Under the pieces are notes generated by a model. It was given only the letters and a program-made list of their open reading frames with translations. It was not told the origin of the DNA and did no database searches. This document shows positions 1-10,030 of a stretch of 64,000 nucleotides of DNA, in pieces (positions within the stretch are counted from its first letter, which is position 1; each line of letters starts with the position of its first letter). The stretch comes from Myxococcales bacterium (GTDB lineage: Bacteria > Myxococcota_A > Polyangia > Polyangiales > Polyangiaceae), in the NCBI GenBank assembly GCA_903642325.1, contig CAHJWM010000001.1, forward strand, positions 124,001-188,000. Direction: 5' to 3'. Position numbers and translations under genes: made by a program.

Positions 1-2
1 CG

Positions 3-1502
3 TCAGTTGGTCGTGACGACGACACCGAGCGTAGTCGTGAACAGGTTGCCATTTAACTCTCGGATGCCCTTTGGGAAGATTTCCTTGGTCGAGTGGTCCA
101 AGCGATTATCCAAGCGAACGATCAGGTTTTTTCGGGAAAGATAGTCGAGCGTCAGGGTGCCAGTGGTGAGGGTAACATCGCTGATTTTTAGGCCATTGAC
201 GGAGCCCAGGGTAACGCCGTCTTTGTCGCGGTAGAGCTCGCCGCGCGCCGCCACTGCGAAGGCGCTCGTCAGCAGATAGCGAGCGCCCAGCATGGCGCCT
301 AGCCAGGCATGCGACTTGAAGTTAGCCGACGCTACCGCGTCGCGCTGACGTTCGACGCCGAGATCGGCATTGAGCACCAGATGCAGAGCGTCTAGCGGGT
401 CGGACGTCAGCACGAAGTCGATGAAGTGACGCCAGCCCTTGGTGTCGTTGCTGGGGCGGTCGACGGTGCCCGTGGTCGGCCCCGGAGTTGCGCTCGGCGA
501 ACAGCCGCTCGGGCTGGAAGTATCGAATACGTTGCCGACGGGGCAGTCGACCCCGCCGATGTCACTCTGTTCGGGCCCGCCCAGGTAGCCGAGCGACGCC
601 GATAGCCAATCGTGACTCTCATTGCGAGCCGTGTGCGCGATCGCTTGAATACCGAAGGTCTTGCCGGTGTTGTTGTCGATCGTGTTGTTCCAGCCATTCA
701 CGATCAGCGCACGCAGCGTCAGATTCTGCGTCAGCTCGGCATTGAAGCGTAGCCCAGTGTGAAAAAGTGGTTGCCCGAGCCAGTAAAGGGCGCCACGCGA
801 GTAGTTCATGTTGTCCTGGCTGTCGGCCACCTCCACGCCGTAGATCGTGTCGAATTTACCGAAATCAACACTGAATTTGCCGCCGCCGGGTCGGAATGAC
901 GCGAACGCCTGCTTCACGTTCTCGAGCCCGTAGGAAGCGTCGCAGTTGCCCACGCAGCTCGAATTGTACCGCCGCGCGCTCGGTCCGAAGCGCAGCGACA
1001 AAGCTCCGCCGATGGGCTCTGCTGCATGTGAAACATCCAGGCCGGCCCAGGCCAAGGAGAAGCCATTGGCCGAGTCAAAGGCGCGCACAACGTCATTGCC
1101 GCCCACTTGGGGCTTGGGCGCATTGTAATTCCAACTGAAGTAAGCGTCGGCGAACAAGCGCACGTCGAACGAGTCGTACCAATCTCCTTCGGGGACGGCT
1201 GCGGGCTCAGTTACCCGTGGCGCCGCCGCGAGGGCGGTCGCAGGCGGCAGCTCCGGCAGTGAACCGTTGGACACCGGTGGCTCTTTTACTGGCGCCGCGG
1301 CGGAAGTCGATTCAGGGGATGCGGGCGCCGGAACCGGCGTGAGGACGGGCGGCGCGGCGGGCGCAGCCGCAGCCGCAGGCGGCGGATGGGGAAGTAGTGG
1401 CTGGCTCGGCGCTGCTCCTTCCGCAACGGCGGGCACGCAGAGCGCGGCCGCACCTAGCGCGGCGCGTGCCGCACGAATCTTTAGCCCTCGACGCAGCGCC
1501 AT
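3..1502 (-). CDS. Outer-membrane beta-barrel porin, OmpL/BBP2-like
   Basis: A 499-residue exported protein. The N-terminus is a signal peptide (basic MALRRGLKIR, then an Ala-rich core ending near VAEGAA), followed by a Pro/Ala-rich linker to about residue 100. The remainder has alternating aromatic and polar residues typical of beta strands (for example DVRLFADAYFSW), and the layout resembles the putative beta-barrel porin-2 (BBP2, OmpL-like) family. It probably forms a diffusion pore in the outer membrane; the substrate is unknown. The ATG at 1502 is chosen over a GTG one codon upstream because AAGGAG lies a suitable distance before it. Transcription diverges from the PA14 protein gene. Four cysteines in extracellular-loop-like segments could form disulfides. 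Family assignment is by overall appearance, not a diagnostic motif. Confidence 0.7.
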   Translation of the reverse strand: MALRRGLKIRAARAALGAAALCVPAVAEGAAPSQPLLPHPPPAAAAAPAAPPVLTPVPAPASPESTSAAAPVKEPPVSNGSLPELPPATALAAAPRVTEPAAVPEGDWYDSFDVRLFADAYFSWNYNAPKPQVGGNDVVRAFDSANGFSLAWAGLDVSHAAEPIGGALSLRFGPSARRYNSSCVGNCDASYGLENVKQAFASFRPGGGKFSVDFGKFDTIYGVEVADSQDNMNYSRGALYWLGQPLFHTGLRFNAELTQNLTLRALIVNGWNNTIDNNTGKTFGIQAIAHTARNESHDWLSASLGYLGGPEQSDIGGVDCPVGNVFDTSSPSGCSPSATPGPTTGTVDRPSNDTKGWRHFIDFVLTSDPLDALHLVLNADLGVERQRDAVASANFKSHAWLGAMLGARYLLTSAFAVAARGELYRDKDGVTLGSVNGLKISDVTLTTGTLTLDYLSRKNLIVRLDNRLDHSTKEIFPKGIRELNGNLFTTTLGVVVTTN

Positions 1503-1780
1503 CACTCTCTCCTTGCCAAGCCGCGGTTAACCCGCCCCCCTTCTACCACTACTGACTCTGCAAACAGTGCGAAGCGCCGCAAACATTGCAGCAGACGCGT
1601 CTGCGCTCAGCGCTCTCGGTATGGAATGGCACGGCGGGGGTCCGCGGAGCGGCCTGCGCGCGGATATTGTTATTTCGACTATATTGCCGCACGCCCACCG
1701 GCTCGCGAGCCAAATGTTCGGGCCGCTTGCTTGTCGGCGCCACGTAGCCGACACGGCATGGAAAACGCAGGGCGCGCGAC

Positions 1781-4700
1781 ATGCTGAGCTTGACCTGCGC
1801 GAACGGCTCGGCAAAGAGCGAGCGATTGGCCAAATTCAATGTGCTTCGCGCGCTCGTTGTCCTGTGCATCAACCTCGCTGGCTGTGGCAATTCCCCGGAG
1901 CGAGCGAGCAGCGCAGGGCCAGGCGATGCGAGCTTCGTCAGGCCACCGCCCAGCGGGGTTGCCTGCGGTACACCCGCGGAGGGCTGCCGCTGCGCGAACC
2001 CGGGTGAAACCGTCGACTGCGGGCAGGTCGAGCGTCGCGCGGGCACCTATGTTTCATGTTCCATGGGCGAACGGACGTGCCAGGACGGCAAGTGGGGCGC
2101 CTGCGGGGGCGACCGTATCGCGACCTTGACTGCCGCTTCCGGACCACCGCGCACCGAGGGCCTCGGTACCGGCGCGCCCTGCCAGGATAATCCATGCGAT
2201 CCCTACTGTCGTATCGTGATCGACGATCCGAATGGGCTTCCACTGCCCGCCGGAGGCTCGCTCACCGACGACGGGGGCCTCCAAGTTCTCCCGCACGAGG
2301 GGTCTGCTGGCATGGGGCTGTGCACGTCCATGACGGTCACGCCCGCTCCGCAGTCGCTCGCTATCACCGACTTCGGTACGACTGGTTTGCTGGGTGAGTA
2401 TTTCAATCGTGTGGACAAGGCGGCGCCCCAGATCCCCGCAAGTTGGGCGCCCGACGGCACGCGCACCGACCCAAATATCAACTTCGCATGGGACGCCAGC
2501 GCTCCGGGCGTCGGCAACCTTGGCACCAATAATTACTCGGTGCGCTGGACGGGCACCATCACGCCCAGCACAGATGAGACGTACACGCTGTGCTCACGTA
2601 CCGACGACGGCGTGCGGCTTTGGATCGACAACGCGCTGATCATCAATGCCTGGTTCGATCAGGAGGATCAATTGCATTGCGCGGCTCCATTGAGCTGGGC
2701 CGCGAACGTCGCGCATCACATTCGGTTCGAGTTGTTCCAGGGCATCGGGCAGGCAAGCGCGGTCCTGTATTGGTCGACGCCCACGCTAGCCCAACGGGTC
2801 GTGCCCTCGAACGCGCTCCTAGCTCCGGGTGTGCAGGCCGTGCCGCCGAAGACCGCACGCTTCAACGTCCAAGTAAGCCCACCGGGGTGTTATCCGGGCA
2901 CACCGCAACCGGCATGGACGCTCGATCGGCTGGACATCGCCACGGTGGACGCAACCGGTGACGTCGCCCTGATCAGTCCGGTTTCCGGCCCGATCAACGT
3001 CACCGCTTATCTCGGGCCGCTGAGCGCGACCGGCCGGCTCGATGTCACCGTAAACCTGAAGAGCCATGACAGTGCCCCCGCCGGCAGCGTCGCCGCGTTC
3101 GAAGCCGCACCCGCCGGGACGGATCCAGCCCAGGTCATCTATCCCTACGACCAGACCGTTTTTCCGATCGGGCTCCGAGCCCCGGTGATTCAATGGGACA
3201 CGGGCGGCACCCCCGCCAATGCGGTCAAGATCACGCTGCGCTATCCGACGGCGGGCACCCCGGACTTCGTTTGGTCGGAGGTCATCCCCGAAACCAGCCC
3301 GCCGCAGGCGATCCTCCCGCGCGAGGTGTGGAAGGATTTCGAGCAAACGGCGAAAGGTCACGTCGCCTCCGTGTCGGTGCAGCGCTTGCTCGGGCGGCAA
3401 CCCGGGCCGGCCATCGATCGCACCGTCACGTTCTCGACGACGCCGATCGGCGGAAAAATTTTCTACACCCAGTACCAGCGTGGCGCGAAGACGGACGAGA
3501 TGCAGACTGACCCGGGATCAGATAGCCCCGCGGCGCCGGCGTTCAGTACGAGCGACGGCTGCCCTGTGTGCCATACGCTGTCCGCGAGCGGCAACGTGTT
3601 CGCGACCGCATCACGCGCCGGCATCGATGCTCAGGGCGACGCGGTGACCTTCAGCCCGACGTTGGGCGGGGTTTCCCAGGTGAACGCCGACGGCTCGTTG
3701 ACTCCCATTGCAGATTTCGTGGCCGGTCCTGCGCGCGCGAATTACACGGGCGGCACTAAAGATTGGCGCGGCTTTGCCTGGGCGCCTCTGACCCCGGATG
3801 GCAAATATGCGCTCGCTGCCAACAACGTGTGGGGCAATACCAACGACAGCTCGGTCGGGATCGATACCGCCGCGCGAACGGTGAATACGGGAAACACGAT
3901 GCTCTCGGGCGGTTCCGGAACGGGGTTGCTCGCGCACTACTATCCGTCCCTCGGCTACACCGGCAGCGTCTGGAAGCGGTTCGAGCCCCAGGTGAACTTC
4001 GACTTCGGCGCGGCGGCCCCGGGCGGGCTCATCACGCCTGACTTTTCGGTCAAGCGCCTCGGTCAAGCTCAGGCGTTTTTCAGCGAAACTTACCGGTTCG
4101 AGGTCGTGACCACGAGCTCCGATTCATTCAGTCTGACCGTCGGTAGCGGGCCGCCGGTCAACGGATTCGGACCGATGACGCTGACCGCTAACGTAGCAAT
4201 GACGGCCGGCGCGCTCGTGCCCTTCGAGCTCGACGAGATCAACGGCAGCGGGAATTCGAACGTGCAGCTGTTTTGGAGCAGCCCGTCGACGCCGCGCGCA
4301 CTCGTACCCGAGTCGCAATTATACCCGCCATCCGCCGAGCCACCGCACGGCGCCCTGGTCGTCTATCGCGACGACGCGACGGGCACGACCGTGACGCGCC
4401 TCGAGCCCGATATCGACTCGGACTACCATGGTCGCAGTCCGGCAGCCGGCATCACCGCCAATCATTTTAGCTCGACCTGGGACGCGCAAATCGAATCGCC
4501 CTACACGGGGATGGTTACATTGTGCGTCGATTCCGGCGACGAGGTCACGGTTAAACTGGACGGCGCAACCGCGTTGACCGCCACCACCAAGTACGCCGGC
4601 TGCTTCACGAGCAATGCCTGGAACGCCGGCGCTCTGCATCCAGTCCACATCGACCACAAAGCCGGCGCTGATGCCCATTTGCTCCTGAGCTACAAGTACG

Positions 4701-6742
4701 GCAGCGCGAGCGAGCCCATCCCAGGCAGCAACCTTTACCCAATCGGCTACAGCGCGCCAAGCACGGGACTTACCGCGACCTATTACGACACCGACGGCTT
4801 CAATGTGAGCTTGACGGCGAACCAAAACAACGCGCGCGCCTTCCAGCGCGTCGACCCGAACATCGATTTCGATTTCGGCGTCGGACGTCCCAATTACTCG
4901 ATCATCTCGGACGACGACACCTTCAGCGCACGCTGGACGGGTAGCATTTCGCTCGCGTGCAACGGCGTCTACGAGTTCCGAAGCAGCACTGATGTCGACG
5001 GCGGTCGACTCTGGATCGACGACGCGCGAGTGGCCAACCGCGGGAGCTCCGGCCCCTTGTACGGCGGCGGGTACTTCGAGGCCGGCGTGCACGATTTCAA
5101 ATTCGATTGGTACGAACAGGGCGGCCTGGCGGCAGCGCAACTACAGTGGAAAACGCCGTGCGCGGGCTCACTTGGCTGGGTCGCCATTCCTTCGTCCGTT
5201 TTCAAGCCCGCGGTTTATCGGCGAAACACCGGCTTTCTCGTCGCTGGCGGGGACAATGCCAACGACAGCAGCTATTGGGTCTGGCAAACGCCGACAACGT
5301 CTGCCCCAACGCCGATCGACGTTACCGGCAGCCGCAACGGCAATTGGGGGCTCGCGGGAACGGCGATGATGGTGCCTTCGTTTTCTCCGGACGGCACGAA
5401 GCTGGTGTTCATCGATGGCGACTCCGCCGGCGGTGCCGGCTGGCGAAAGGGCATCAGTACCTTCGATTTCGATCAGGCGGCGGCACTGTTCAGGAATCGC
5501 CGATCGATCGCCAACACTTGGCCGCAAGGCGACGCCTTGAAGTGGCCGGCGTTCGAGAGCGATTCACGCAGCGTGATCTTTCAGTCCACCGTGCCGGGTG
5601 ATTCTTGCTGCCGTAAAACGGACTGGACCCGCTACGGGTACATGGGGCCGACGAATTACTACGAAGACCCAGGCAGGTTGTGGTCGGTCGACAGTCAGGC
5701 ACTGGTGCCCGTGCCTGTCCCGCTTACGACCCTAAATAACGGCGAACGTCCGATGGACGCCAATAAGTCTTATCAACCGACGATGCTGCCAGTGCCCGCC
5801 GGGGGCTATCGTTGGGTCGTATTCACGAGTACCCGGCCGTACGGCAATACGCTGAATGTTCCGGCGGTTCAGCAAGATTTCAGCAACACCGGGAGCTATT
5901 CCAGCGCCAGCTACACGGCGATCACGAATTATCAGGACATCCAGAGTCAGCTGTGGGTTGCCGCGGTGGATGACTCCGTCTCCGGCGCCGCCGACCGCAG
6001 CCATCCAGCGTTCTGGTTGCCGAGCCAAAACTCCGCGGCCAATGCGGCGACCGGTTTCATCAACGGGCGCGGCGTCTGGGTGCTCGATGCCTGTCACCCC
6101 CCAGGCCACGGCGCGGCGGCGGCGTGTGAGGTAGATGAGGATTGCTGCGGCGGTAACGCGACGCCGAAGAGCAGCGCCTGCCGACTCGACACGCCGATCA
6201 CCAACCCGCCGACCAAGCGTTGCTCGTCGCTGCCGGCGTCAGGCCAGTGCACAGCGGACACCGGCTCGTGTGCTGCAACAGCGGACTGCTGCGCGGGCCT
6301 CGTCTGCGTGGGTGCGGCGTGCCAGCCGCCGCCGCCCATGTTGGTCATCGGCGGCGTGAACTACGAGCGAATTTATCACTCCGATTGCCCCGACGGAACC
6401 AAACCCGTGTGGCGCTTCTTCGATTGGAAAGCAGTGACGCCCGCCACGAGCTCGAGGCTCGAGATCTATGCCCAGACCTCGCAAGATCCGGCGCTATTTT
6501 CGGTGCTGCCCGTCGCGCCCAATGCGGTCGCGCCCGGCACGGGGCTCCACCTAGCCGACGTCACCATGTCCAACCCGAGCGACTGGGTCGGTGCGGCGGT
6601 ATCGCCCGTGCTCGATGAAGAGAACCTGAAATCTCAGCCTTATTTGAAGATCACGGTGCGCTTCGTGCCCAATGACGAGCGCACACTCAGCCCGATCCTG
6701 AAAGATTGGCGACAGAGTTATAGTTGCGTGCCCGCTGAGTGA
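1781..6742 (+). CDS. Giant PA14-repeat / beta-propeller lipoprotein with CxxCH motif
   Basis: A 1653-residue secreted lipoprotein. The lipobox LAGC (Cys35) fits a start at TTG 1826 or GTG 1841 better than ATG 1781, so the start is uncertain. Residues 62-111 form a seven-Cys module also found in the small lipoprotein downstream. Four PA14-like domains follow, at about 203-345, 714-846 (degenerate), 857-987 and 996-1143, each opening with a GLxxxYY-type strand and carrying a (V/G)RLWID or related core. Between the first two sits CPVCH (Cys594, Cys597, His598), a possible c-type heme site, next to TolB/WD-like propeller strands (TPDGKYALAANN). More propeller blades (SPDGTKLVFIDG) follow at about 1150-1430, then a Cys-rich EDCC...DCC segment and a beta-rich end. 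PA14 domains usually bind glycans, so an envelope or extracellular carbohydrate-binding role is inferred. The exact function is unknown. Confidence 0.8.
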   Translation: MLSLTCANGSAKSERLAKFNVLRALVVLCINLAGCGNSPERASSAGPGDASFVRPPPSGVACGTPAEGCRCANPGETVDCGQVERRAGTYVSCSMGERTCQDGKWGACGGDRIATLTAASGPPRTEGLGTGAPCQDNPCDPYCRIVIDDPNGLPLPAGGSLTDDGGLQVLPHEGSAGMGLCTSMTVTPAPQSLAITDFGTTGLLGEYFNRVDKAAPQIPASWAPDGTRTDPNINFAWDASAPGVGNLGTNNYSVRWTGTITPSTDETYTLCSRTDDGVRLWIDNALIINAWFDQEDQLHCAAPLSWAANVAHHIRFELFQGIGQASAVLYWSTPTLAQRVVPSNALLAPGVQAVPPKTARFNVQVSPPGCYPGTPQPAWTLDRLDIATVDATGDVALISPVSGPINVTAYLGPLSATGRLDVTVNLKSHDSAPAGSVAAFEAAPAGTDPAQVIYPYDQTVFPIGLRAPVIQWDTGGTPANAVKITLRYPTAGTPDFVWSEVIPETSPPQAILPREVWKDFEQTAKGHVASVSVQRLLGRQPGPAIDRTVTFSTTPIGGKIFYTQYQRGAKTDEMQTDPGSDSPAAPAFSTSDGCPVCHTLSASGNVFATASRAGIDAQGDAVTFSPTLGGVSQVNADGSLTPIADFVAGPARANYTGGTKDWRGFAWAPLTPDGKYALAANNVWGNTNDSSVGIDTAARTVNTGNTMLSGGSGTGLLAHYYPSLGYTGSVWKRFEPQVNFDFGAAAPGGLITPDFSVKRLGQAQAFFSETYRFEVVTTSSDSFSLTVGSGPPVNGFGPMTLTANVAMTAGALVPFELDEINGSGNSNVQLFWSSPSTPRALVPESQLYPPSAEPPHGALVVYRDDATGTTVTRLEPDIDSDYHGRSPAAGITANHFSSTWDAQIESPYTGMVTLCVDSGDEVTVKLDGATALTATTKYAGCFTSNAWNAGALHPVHIDHKAGADAHLLLSYKYGSASEPIPGSNLYPIGYSAPSTGLTATYYDTDGFNVSLTANQNNARAFQRVDPNIDFDFGVGRPNYSIISDDDTFSARWTGSISLACNGVYEFRSSTDVDGGRLWIDDARVANRGSSGPLYGGGYFEAGVHDFKFDWYEQGGLAAAQLQWKTPCAGSLGWVAIPSSVFKPAVYRRNTGFLVAGGDNANDSSYWVWQTPTTSAPTPIDVTGSRNGNWGLAGTAMMVPSFSPDGTKLVFIDGDSAGGAGWRKGISTFDFDQAAALFRNRRSIANTWPQGDALKWPAFESDSRSVIFQSTVPGDSCCRKTDWTRYGYMGPTNYYEDPGRLWSVDSQALVPVPVPLTTLNNGERPMDANKSYQPTMLPVPAGGYRWVVFTSTRPYGNTLNVPAVQQDFSNTGSYSSASYTAITNYQDIQSQLWVAAVDDSVSGAADRSHPAFWLPSQNSAANAATGFINGRGVWVLDACHPPGHGAAAACEVDEDCCGGNATPKSSACRLDTPITNPPTKRCSSLPASGQCTADTGSCAATADCCAGLVCVGAACQPPPPMLVIGGVNYERIYHSDCPDGTKPVWRFFDWKAVTPATSSRLEIYAQTSQDPALFSVLPVAPNAVAPGTGLHLADVTMSNPSDWVGAAVSPVLDEENLKSQPYLKITVRFVPNDERTLSPILKDWRQSYSCVPAE

Positions 6743-6945
6743 CGGTTCGCGCAAGCTCGAGAAGGCACGTTTGCCGCCGTTATTGGACAGCAAACCAGGA
6801 CGTCGTCGAAAAGACTGACCGGACGACAACAGACGACACGTCCGCGGTGGGCGCAGGCTGACTCACAAAAGCGCGCGCTCCCGCTTTACCCACTTTAACC
6901 GCAACTCTGGGACGCCCGTTCATTCGGTTTGGAGCGTCACACACA

Positions 6946-7275
6946 ATGCGCGTCTTTCCGCCGGCTGCGTTGATCGTGCTCGCGCTGCTTGCCTCGGGTT
7001 GCTCGGCTTCGGACGACCCCAGCGCGTCTACGATGGGCGCGAGCGACCTCGCCGCCATCGCCGCGCCAGCCGCTCCTGAGGTCTGCGCAAATCACGAGCA
7101 GGGCTGCCCGTGTGACGAGCCCGGCGGCTTGATCGACTGCGGCCGCGTAACACGCCGCGCCGGCGACTACATATGGTGTTCGAGCGGCATGCAGACGTGC
7201 AGCGCCAAACACTCCTGGGGCAAGTGCACCGGGGACTCGGCCGCCGCCACGACGACAGGCACGAATCCGCCGTAG
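6946..7275 (+). CDS. Small lipoprotein with seven-Cys module
   Basis: A 109-residue lipoprotein with a clear signal peptide and lipobox LASGC (Cys19). After a short Ala/Ser linker, residues 47-94 form a seven-cysteine module (Cys47, 54, 56, 65, 78, 85, 94). It has nearly the same spacing and many identical residues as the N-terminal module of the upstream PA14 lipoprotein, including DCG, RRAG and WGxC. It follows that gene by about 200 bp on the same strand and looks like a free-standing copy of the module. Six of the seven Cys could pair as disulfides in the periplasm or outside the cell. The function is unknown. Confidence 0.75.
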   Translation: MRVFPPAALIVLALLASGCSASDDPSASTMGASDLAAIAAPAAPEVCANHEQGCPCDEPGGLIDCGRVTRRAGDYIWCSSGMQTCSAKHSWGKCTGDSAAATTTGTNPP

Positions 7276-7276
7276 C

Positions 7277-10030
7277 TCAAGGTCGAGGTGGCACGAACTT
7301 GCGATCGAAAATACGCACTCGCCGGACCATCAGATCGAACAAGAAAAGCAGCACCGCGGCTAGCACGAAGCTCGACCAAAGTGGCCGATAGGAGACGACC
7401 TTTTGCCCGGCCGGGCTGAACACCCGGGTCGGCTCGGGATCGGTCGATCCACCGCCGGCAAGTGTCGCGCGTGCGAGACGATCGAGGTCCGGGTCGAAGC
7501 TCGCATATTCGCGCGGGTAGGGATTGGTGACGTGGCCATAGCTCGTGGCTAGCGGTCTCAGCTCGCCGTTCTCGCCGGCCTTGGCATGTTCGCCGCGCAG
7601 CAGAAAAGAACCGTACTGATCGATCGGGAAATTGGCTTCATACCGGCCGGGCGCAGTTTGCCGCATTGGCACTTCGCGGCGCGCTCCGCTCGAGCCTGGC
7701 CCAGTGACCACGAGCTTCGAGACGATGCCGTTGTCGAACCGCTCATCGGCGGTGAAGGCGTCGACGGTTGCGTGCACGTCGGAACCGAGCATTTCTGTCT
7801 TCATGTCGAGCTCGCGGCGGTGCTTCATGCGCATGTGCTCGCGCACGAGCTGGCCCCAAAACTTCGAAAAGGTAGGCCAGCGCAGCCAATCGATCGACCA
7901 ATTGTTCTTCAGATCGCTGGTCCAAGCCACCGCCCAGCCAAGGCCCGCGCGCCAGCGCGCCAAGATCGGATCCCCGCGTTCACTCTGCAGAATGAGCTGC
8001 GCGGGCGCGGGCTTCAGCTGCGTGGCGACGTAACCGTGGAGCAGTGGCGCGGCATTGATGGCGATTCCTTTCAGGAAGTCCGCGGGCGCGACCTGCTGTA
8101 CCGGGAACCAGTCTTCGACCGCGGCCTGTTGCGCGATCAACTCGGTCTCGCGCGTAAAAATTTTGGGTAAACTATTTGGGTCTGGGACGGCATGAAAACG
8201 ACCGCCGCCGGTGTCGGCAATGAGCCGTAGCAGATCCTGATTGGTGCCCTCGCCAAGCCCGACCGTAGTCACCGTGATCGACTCCGACAGCATGGCCTGC
8301 ACGAGATCTTTGATGCCTTGCGCGGGCGCTTGCCCGTCCGTCAGCAAAATAACGTGCTTTTTGCGCGCCTGAACCACGGATAGGTCTTGGTACGCCATGT
8401 CGAGGCTGGAAAAGATCTCCGTGCCGCCGCCCGGTTGAATGCGCTGAATGTCGTTCTGAATACGGCTCCGATAGCGTGACGGCTGCATCTTCACGTAGCG
8501 AACCGGGGTGGAGTCGAACGCAATCACCTCGAGTAGGTCGTCGCCCTGCAATGTCGATAGCGTGGCCGTGCACGCAGCCTTGGCCATCTCGATGGGCAGG
8601 CCCGTCATCGATCCGCTGCGGTCGATGGCCAGCACCATGGCGACCCCCGGCATTTCCTTGCGGTGCTCGGCATCCATGCGCACCGGCAGCAATCGTTCGA
8701 TGCTCGTATGAGCCCAGCCGCCAAGCCCATAGCCGGCCTCGCCACCAGCAAATAAGAAGCCTCCCCCGAGATCGCGCACGTAACGCTCGACCAGCTCCTG
8801 CGCGGGCAACGGAAACGCCTCCGCCGGCACGTCCGAGACGATCACGAAGTCGTAACGCTCGAGCTCCCGCAAAGACGCGGGGAATGCCGCCGCTGTTCGC
8901 AGGTCCACGTCGAATTGCTGAGCGTTGAGCGCGCTCATCAGGTAGCTCGCGCGTTCTGGTTGGCCTTCCACGTACAGCACCGTGGGACGCCCGGGCACAT
9001 CGACCGTAACGCTAAACGCATTGTTGTCGCGAAACGTGTCTTCGCCGATCTCATCCAGGCGAAGCGCATACGTGACCTCCCCGCCCACTCGCACCACCGA
9101 CTTGAACTTGAGCTCGTTACGACCCGGCTTCAGATCGAGATCGCGCACTCCGTCCAAGCCGTTGAGCGCTTCCCCCTGGTAAAGGCGGGCTTTGGCACGC
9201 GTGGCACGGCTAGCGTAAATGTCGGCTACGAGCTCGAAGGTTTGACCCACGTCGACCTTGTCTGGAACCGTGAGGGCGCGCACCGCCACCTCGCCCGGTG
9301 GCGGACGGCGGTAGGGCACGGCGTACAGCGTGACGCCGAAGCCGCGAGCTCGGTTGGCCTCCGCTAGCAAATCGCCATCGGTCTCCAGGCCATCGCTGAA
9401 CAGGACGACTCGCTTCAAAAAGCCGGGCGGAAACAGCCCATACGAGAGCGCGATCGCCGCGCGAATATCGGTGCCCGCGGTCTGCCTTTTCCCGTTCGCG
9501 GCGCGGTGACGCAAGTCTTGCACGGAGGGCACGATGCTCTTTTTGTTTTGCTCGACCTCGATCAAGCGCGGCCGCTCGGCGAAGGTGACGACCTTGAGCT
9601 CGTCGTCCGGACCTTCGGCGCGGGCGTAGGTCTCGATGGCGCGTCGCGCGTCACTCAGGGCTTCATCCGGCACGGAATCACTGACGTCGACCAGCAGCAC
9701 CGTGCAGACCTTGTGCGTCTCCTCCGAGCGCACCAAGCGGGAAAGGCCCAAAGCCAGCAAGCTCAAGAAAGCCACGCGAAACAAGACCGAGAGCACCCGT
9801 TGCGGCCAGGGCAGGTCGGCGAGCGAGCGGCCAAGCACGAACAGCAGGAGCGGCGTAACCAGCAGCAGACCGAGCGCGTCCGGCTCGAGCAGTTGATAGT
9901 GTACGCCGTGCCTCAGCCAGCGGAGCGCGCCATCGCTCGAGCCCAGCACGAAGTGGCGATAGGCCGCGAATAGCAGGCCCCCGACCGATGCGATGAACGC
10001 CGCCCATGCGGCGCGACCCAGCCGCGGCAT
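7277..10030 (-). CDS. Membrane protein with two VWA domains and a GATase-like domain
   Basis: A 917-residue membrane protein, the last gene of the MoxR operon. Three N-terminal hydrophobic helices are followed by a VWA domain with MIDAS motif DVSDS. A beta-rich stretch and a glutamine-amidotransferase-like segment (VLYVEGQPERASYL, then GGGFLFAGGEAGYG) come next, then a second VWA domain with MIDAS DRSGS and a final transmembrane helix (LAAVLLFLFDLMV) close to the C-terminus. The ATG at 10030 overlaps the upstream stop as TGATG, so that start is preferred to the longer frame from 10108. VWA proteins in MoxR clusters usually act as metal-dependent adaptors or scaffolds for the AAA+ ATPase. The role here is inferred from family and context. 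Confidence 0.85.
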   Translation of the reverse strand: MPRLGRAAWAAFIASVGGLLFAAYRHFVLGSSDGALRWLRHGVHYQLLEPDALGLLLVTPLLLFVLGRSLADLPWPQRVLSVLFRVAFLSLLALGLSRLVRSEETHKVCTVLLVDVSDSVPDEALSDARRAIETYARAEGPDDELKVVTFAERPRLIEVEQNKKSIVPSVQDLRHRAANGKRQTAGTDIRAAIALSYGLFPPGFLKRVVLFSDGLETDGDLLAEANRARGFGVTLYAVPYRRPPPGEVAVRALTVPDKVDVGQTFELVADIYASRATRAKARLYQGEALNGLDGVRDLDLKPGRNELKFKSVVRVGGEVTYALRLDEIGEDTFRDNNAFSVTVDVPGRPTVLYVEGQPERASYLMSALNAQQFDVDLRTAAAFPASLRELERYDFVIVSDVPAEAFPLPAQELVERYVRDLGGGFLFAGGEAGYGLGGWAHTSIERLLPVRMDAEHRKEMPGVAMVLAIDRSGSMTGLPIEMAKAACTATLSTLQGDDLLEVIAFDSTPVRYVKMQPSRYRSRIQNDIQRIQPGGGTEIFSSLDMAYQDLSVVQARKKHVILLTDGQAPAQGIKDLVQAMLSESITVTTVGLGEGTNQDLLRLIADTGGGRFHAVPDPNSLPKIFTRETELIAQQAAVEDWFPVQQVAPADFLKGIAINAAPLLHGYVATQLKPAPAQLILQSERGDPILARWRAGLGWAVAWTSDLKNNWSIDWLRWPTFSKFWGQLVREHMRMKHRRELDMKTEMLGSDVHATVDAFTADERFDNGIVSKLVVTGPGSSGARREVPMRQTAPGRYEANFPIDQYGSFLLRGEHAKAGENGELRPLATSYGHVTNPYPREYASFDPDLDRLARATLAGGGSTDPEPTRVFSPAGQKVVSYRPLWSSFVLAAVLLFLFDLMVRRVRIFDRKFVPPRP

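Noticed and set aside
4319-5140. 273-codon antisense open frame in the PA14 gene
   Set aside because: No recognisable domain; it lies wholly inside a well-supported gene with high-GC codon bias.
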